A stretch of DNA of 64,000 nucleotides from Nannocystis pusilla. GTDB lineage: Bacteria; Myxococcota_A; Polyangia; Nannocystales; Nannocystaceae. This document shows, piece by piece, positions 62,108-64,000 of the stretch. The notes under the pieces are model-generated. The model ran no database searches and was not told where the DNA came from. It worked only from the letters and a program-made list of their open reading frames with translations. Both the position numbers and the translations under genes were made by a program. How positions within the stretch are numbered: the first letter of the stretch is position 1; every line of letters starts with the position of its first letter. The DNA is taken from NCBI RefSeq assembly GCF_026626665.1, contig NZ_JAPNKE010000002.1, forward strand, positions 7,913,168 to 7,977,167, read 5' to 3'.

Positions 62108-63985
62108 TCAGAACTTCGGGAACACCGCGTTCAGCAGCAGCGAGTCGACGTCGTCGCTGTGCATCACCCGGCCGAGCGTCTCATTAAAAAGATCGGAGAA
62201 CGCCAGCGACCCGAGCGCGCGGGTGCGGATGTACTCGAGGTCGAGCTCGCTGCGGATGTCGACCTGGTAGTCGCGACGGCTGGGCTTCAGCGTCGGCACC
62301 CACGAGCCGTGGATCGTGAACGCGAAGTCGAGCACCGAGTGGCCGAGGCGGACGACCGGGCCGCGGGTGATGTCGTTGGCGTCGAACAGCCACAGCTCCT
62401 CGCCGGTCGAGCCGAGCGTGCGCGGCACCGTCTCCGACGCGTGGGCCAGCACCGCCACGTAGCCGTCGCGGGCGTGGCGGGGCCCGCCGCGGCGCGGGAT
62501 GAAGTTCGGCGACAGCAGGCTCCAGCCGTTCGGCGCCGTGTAGCTGCGCATCACTCCCGTCGTCGTGTCGATCTCGAGCAGGCGCGGCGGCTCGCCGTCG
62601 GCCAGCGGCAGCGCCCCGATATCCACCCGCGGCGCGTACGCCGACAGCAGGCGCGACGGCACCAGCTCGGGCGCGAACCCGCTGGTGTTGTAGTACACGA
62701 CCTCGATCGGCTTCTCCGGCCCGCGGCGCGCGTATGTCCCGAGGGCCAGGCCCCACGTCTCGCGGCCCTCGACGAAGCGCGACTCCGCCTTGCCCGACGG
62801 CACGTGGACCTTGTGGATCCCCAGGCGACCGCGGGCCAGGGCGCACGGGATCTGCATGCCCGCGACCTCGATCCCGGCCTCGCCGCCGCTCAGCAGGTCC
62901 TCGCCCTCGTGGATCCACTCCGACACGTCGAGCGTCGGCGTGTGCGGCACGATCAGGCGCACGTGCTCGCCGTCGTCCTCGAAGTCGGCGTAGAAGTGCA
63001 CCGACTCGCCCTCGAGCTCGATGCGGTGGGCCAGCACCGGCGTCGGGTGGTCGGCGAACCCGCCGGCGCGCGGCCGCAGGTCGCTGCGGCGGATCGCGTG
63101 GATCACCGTCGTCGGCCGCTGCGTCCGCATCGTGCTCGCGCCCAGCAGCTCGCGCAGCGGCTCGACCGGCAGCACCTGGCCGAGCACGTCGAGCGCCAGC
63201 TGGCGCATCTCGACCACGAACGCCGAGTCCTGGATCAGCACCCAATGGCGGGTCACCTGGATCTGGTGCACGCACTGGTGGATCTGGATCGCCTCGCCGT
63301 CGCGGTCGATCAGGGTGAAGTGCTCGAGCGCCCGACCTGTCCAGCGGACCAGGTGCGAAAAGCCAGGTCGCCCGCCGGGCGCCGGGTTGGAGAAGTTGAC
63401 GGTGAACAGCTCGCCCGTGGCCTCGTCCTCGGCCGGGTGGGCGGTGCTCAGCACCAGCGGGAAGGCCCACGGCACGGGGATCGATCCGAGCCACTCGTCG
63501 GCCTTGCCGATCGGGGTCACGAGCTCGAGCGTGACCGGGTCGAACTCCCACGGGCGGCCGGCGTCGGTCGTCACGATCATGCGGTCGCGCAGCGGGATCG
63601 GCGAGTTGCTCAGCACCGTGCGGATCCCGAGCAGCGGCGAGATCCGCGACAGGCCGATGTCGCGGAACTGCATCAACTCGCCGAAGTTGGCGGCGGCGCG
63701 GTCGGCGTAGTGACACGGCGGCCGCATGATGTTCTGCGTCAGGCGGATCCGGTCGGCCTCGAGGTCGAAGCGGTACAGCGTGCCCTCGCCGGTGAAGGCC
63801 GGGCGGCCGAGCGAGGCGATCGAGCCGGCGATGAACAGGTGCCCGTGGAGGTCCGCCGGCAGCGCGCCGTCCAGCACGTTGAGCTCGAGCTCGCGGCGGT
63901 GACCGTCGAGGTCCTCCGCGCCGCTGCTGAGCATCGACGTGGGCATGATGCGGCTGGGTCCCTGCGGGATCTCCATGTGGGTCAT
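62108..63985 (-). CDS. Carotenoid oxygenase (RPE65/CCD family)
   Basis: 625 residues, intact frame. Seven-bladed propeller enzyme with non-haem Fe(II). Family landmarks: 'ADLHGHLFIAGSIASLGRPAFTGEG' near the start, 'HPAEDEATGELFTVNF' with the first His, 'IHQCVHQIQVTRHWVLIQD' with the second, 'VHFYADFEDDGEHV', and a C-terminal 'ALGSLAFSDLFNETLGRVMHSDD'. It would cleave a carotenoid or stilbene-like double bond. No carotenoid genes are in the window. Start MTHMEIPQG at 63985; ATG four codons later is an alternative. Confidence 0.88.
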   Translation of the reverse strand: MTHMEIPQGPSRIMPTSMLSSGAEDLDGHRRELELNVLDGALPADLHGHLFIAGSIASLGRPAFTGEGTLYRFDLEADRIRLTQNIMRPPCHYADRAAANFGELMQFRDIGLSRISPLLGIRTVLSNSPIPLRDRMIVTTDAGRPWEFDPVTLELVTPIGKADEWLGSIPVPWAFPLVLSTAHPAEDEATGELFTVNFSNPAPGGRPGFSHLVRWTGRALEHFTLIDRDGEAIQIHQCVHQIQVTRHWVLIQDSAFVVEMRQLALDVLGQVLPVEPLRELLGASTMRTQRPTTVIHAIRRSDLRPRAGGFADHPTPVLAHRIELEGESVHFYADFEDDGEHVRLIVPHTPTLDVSEWIHEGEDLLSGGEAGIEVAGMQIPCALARGRLGIHKVHVPSGKAESRFVEGRETWGLALGTYARRGPEKPIEVVYYNTSGFAPELVPSRLLSAYAPRVDIGALPLADGEPPRLLEIDTTTGVMRSYTAPNGWSLLSPNFIPRRGGPRHARDGYVAVLAHASETVPRTLGSTGEELWLFDANDITRGPVVRLGHSVLDFAFTIHGSWVPTLKPSRRDYQVDIRSELDLEYIRTRALGSLAFSDLFNETLGRVMHSDDVDSLLLNAVFPKF

Positions 63986-64000
63986 CGTCCCGGATCAGCG

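Overview
The window is about 70% G+C, gene-dense DNA from a predatory or soil deltaproteobacterium of the myxobacterial kind. The clues are paired DUF1552/DUF1592 secreted proteins, many lipoproteins with Thr/Gly/Asp-rich tails, a PEGA protein, an ECF41 sigma factor, two Coq4-motif proteins and abundant TerB-like proteins. A member of Nannocystaceae or a close relative is the most likely source; this is inference from gene content, not from a marker gene.

Layout. 1-8 kb: a TROVE/Ro60 protein (cut by the left edge), a lipoprotein, prmC, a Coq4-like protein and a TPR/zinc-peptidase lipoprotein. 8-13 kb: a TerB/Coq4-motif protein, a small coupled gene, an M50-like membrane protein and an APH-fold kinase carrying a coding minisatellite. 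12-21 kb: ECF41 sigma factor with its flavoprotein partner, a peptide deformylase, a DUF1552-DUF1592 pair and a cytochrome P450. 21-29 kb: ruvX-mltG, a PEGA protein, an IS110-type element, bioD, an SPFH-SHOCT protein and a TerB-like protein. 29-44 kb: an S41 protease, cysS, an MBL-fold protein, moaB, lipoproteins, a DUF5924-like protein, aroA, an RNA m5U methyltransferase and a HAD phosphatase. 44-50 kb: boxC-boxB of aerobic benzoyl-CoA degradation with a strong terminator, a TerB-like protein, an SDR and a di-haem membrane protein. 50-58 kb: a SpoU methylase next to a two-gene set combining an HSP90-type ATPase-transglutaminase membrane protein with a degenerate ATPase-like partner, then two hotdog thioesterases and a Spo0M-like protein. 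58-64 kb: a lipoprotein, a HEAT-repeat RNA methyltransferase, tRNA-Phe(GAA) and a carotenoid oxygenase.

Two features run across the whole window. First, a short dyad, TGTC-N6-GACA, always with exactly six bases between half-sites, occurs at least 38 times (about 0.5 expected by base composition). It lies in intergenic clusters, inside genes in frame, and has been amplified into an 8-unit, 33-bp coding tandem array in the kinase gene. Second, about 27 genes or gene segments switch reading frame through what look like single-base losses, mostly in G or C runs. Because essential genes such as cysS and mltG are affected, these are more likely sequencing errors than real pseudogenes, and I give full-length spans with the approximate shift position.

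The strongest candidates for an undescribed system are the dispersed TGTC-N6-GACA repeat family with its associated minisatellites, and the ATPase-transglutaminase pair at 51.4-56.2 kb.
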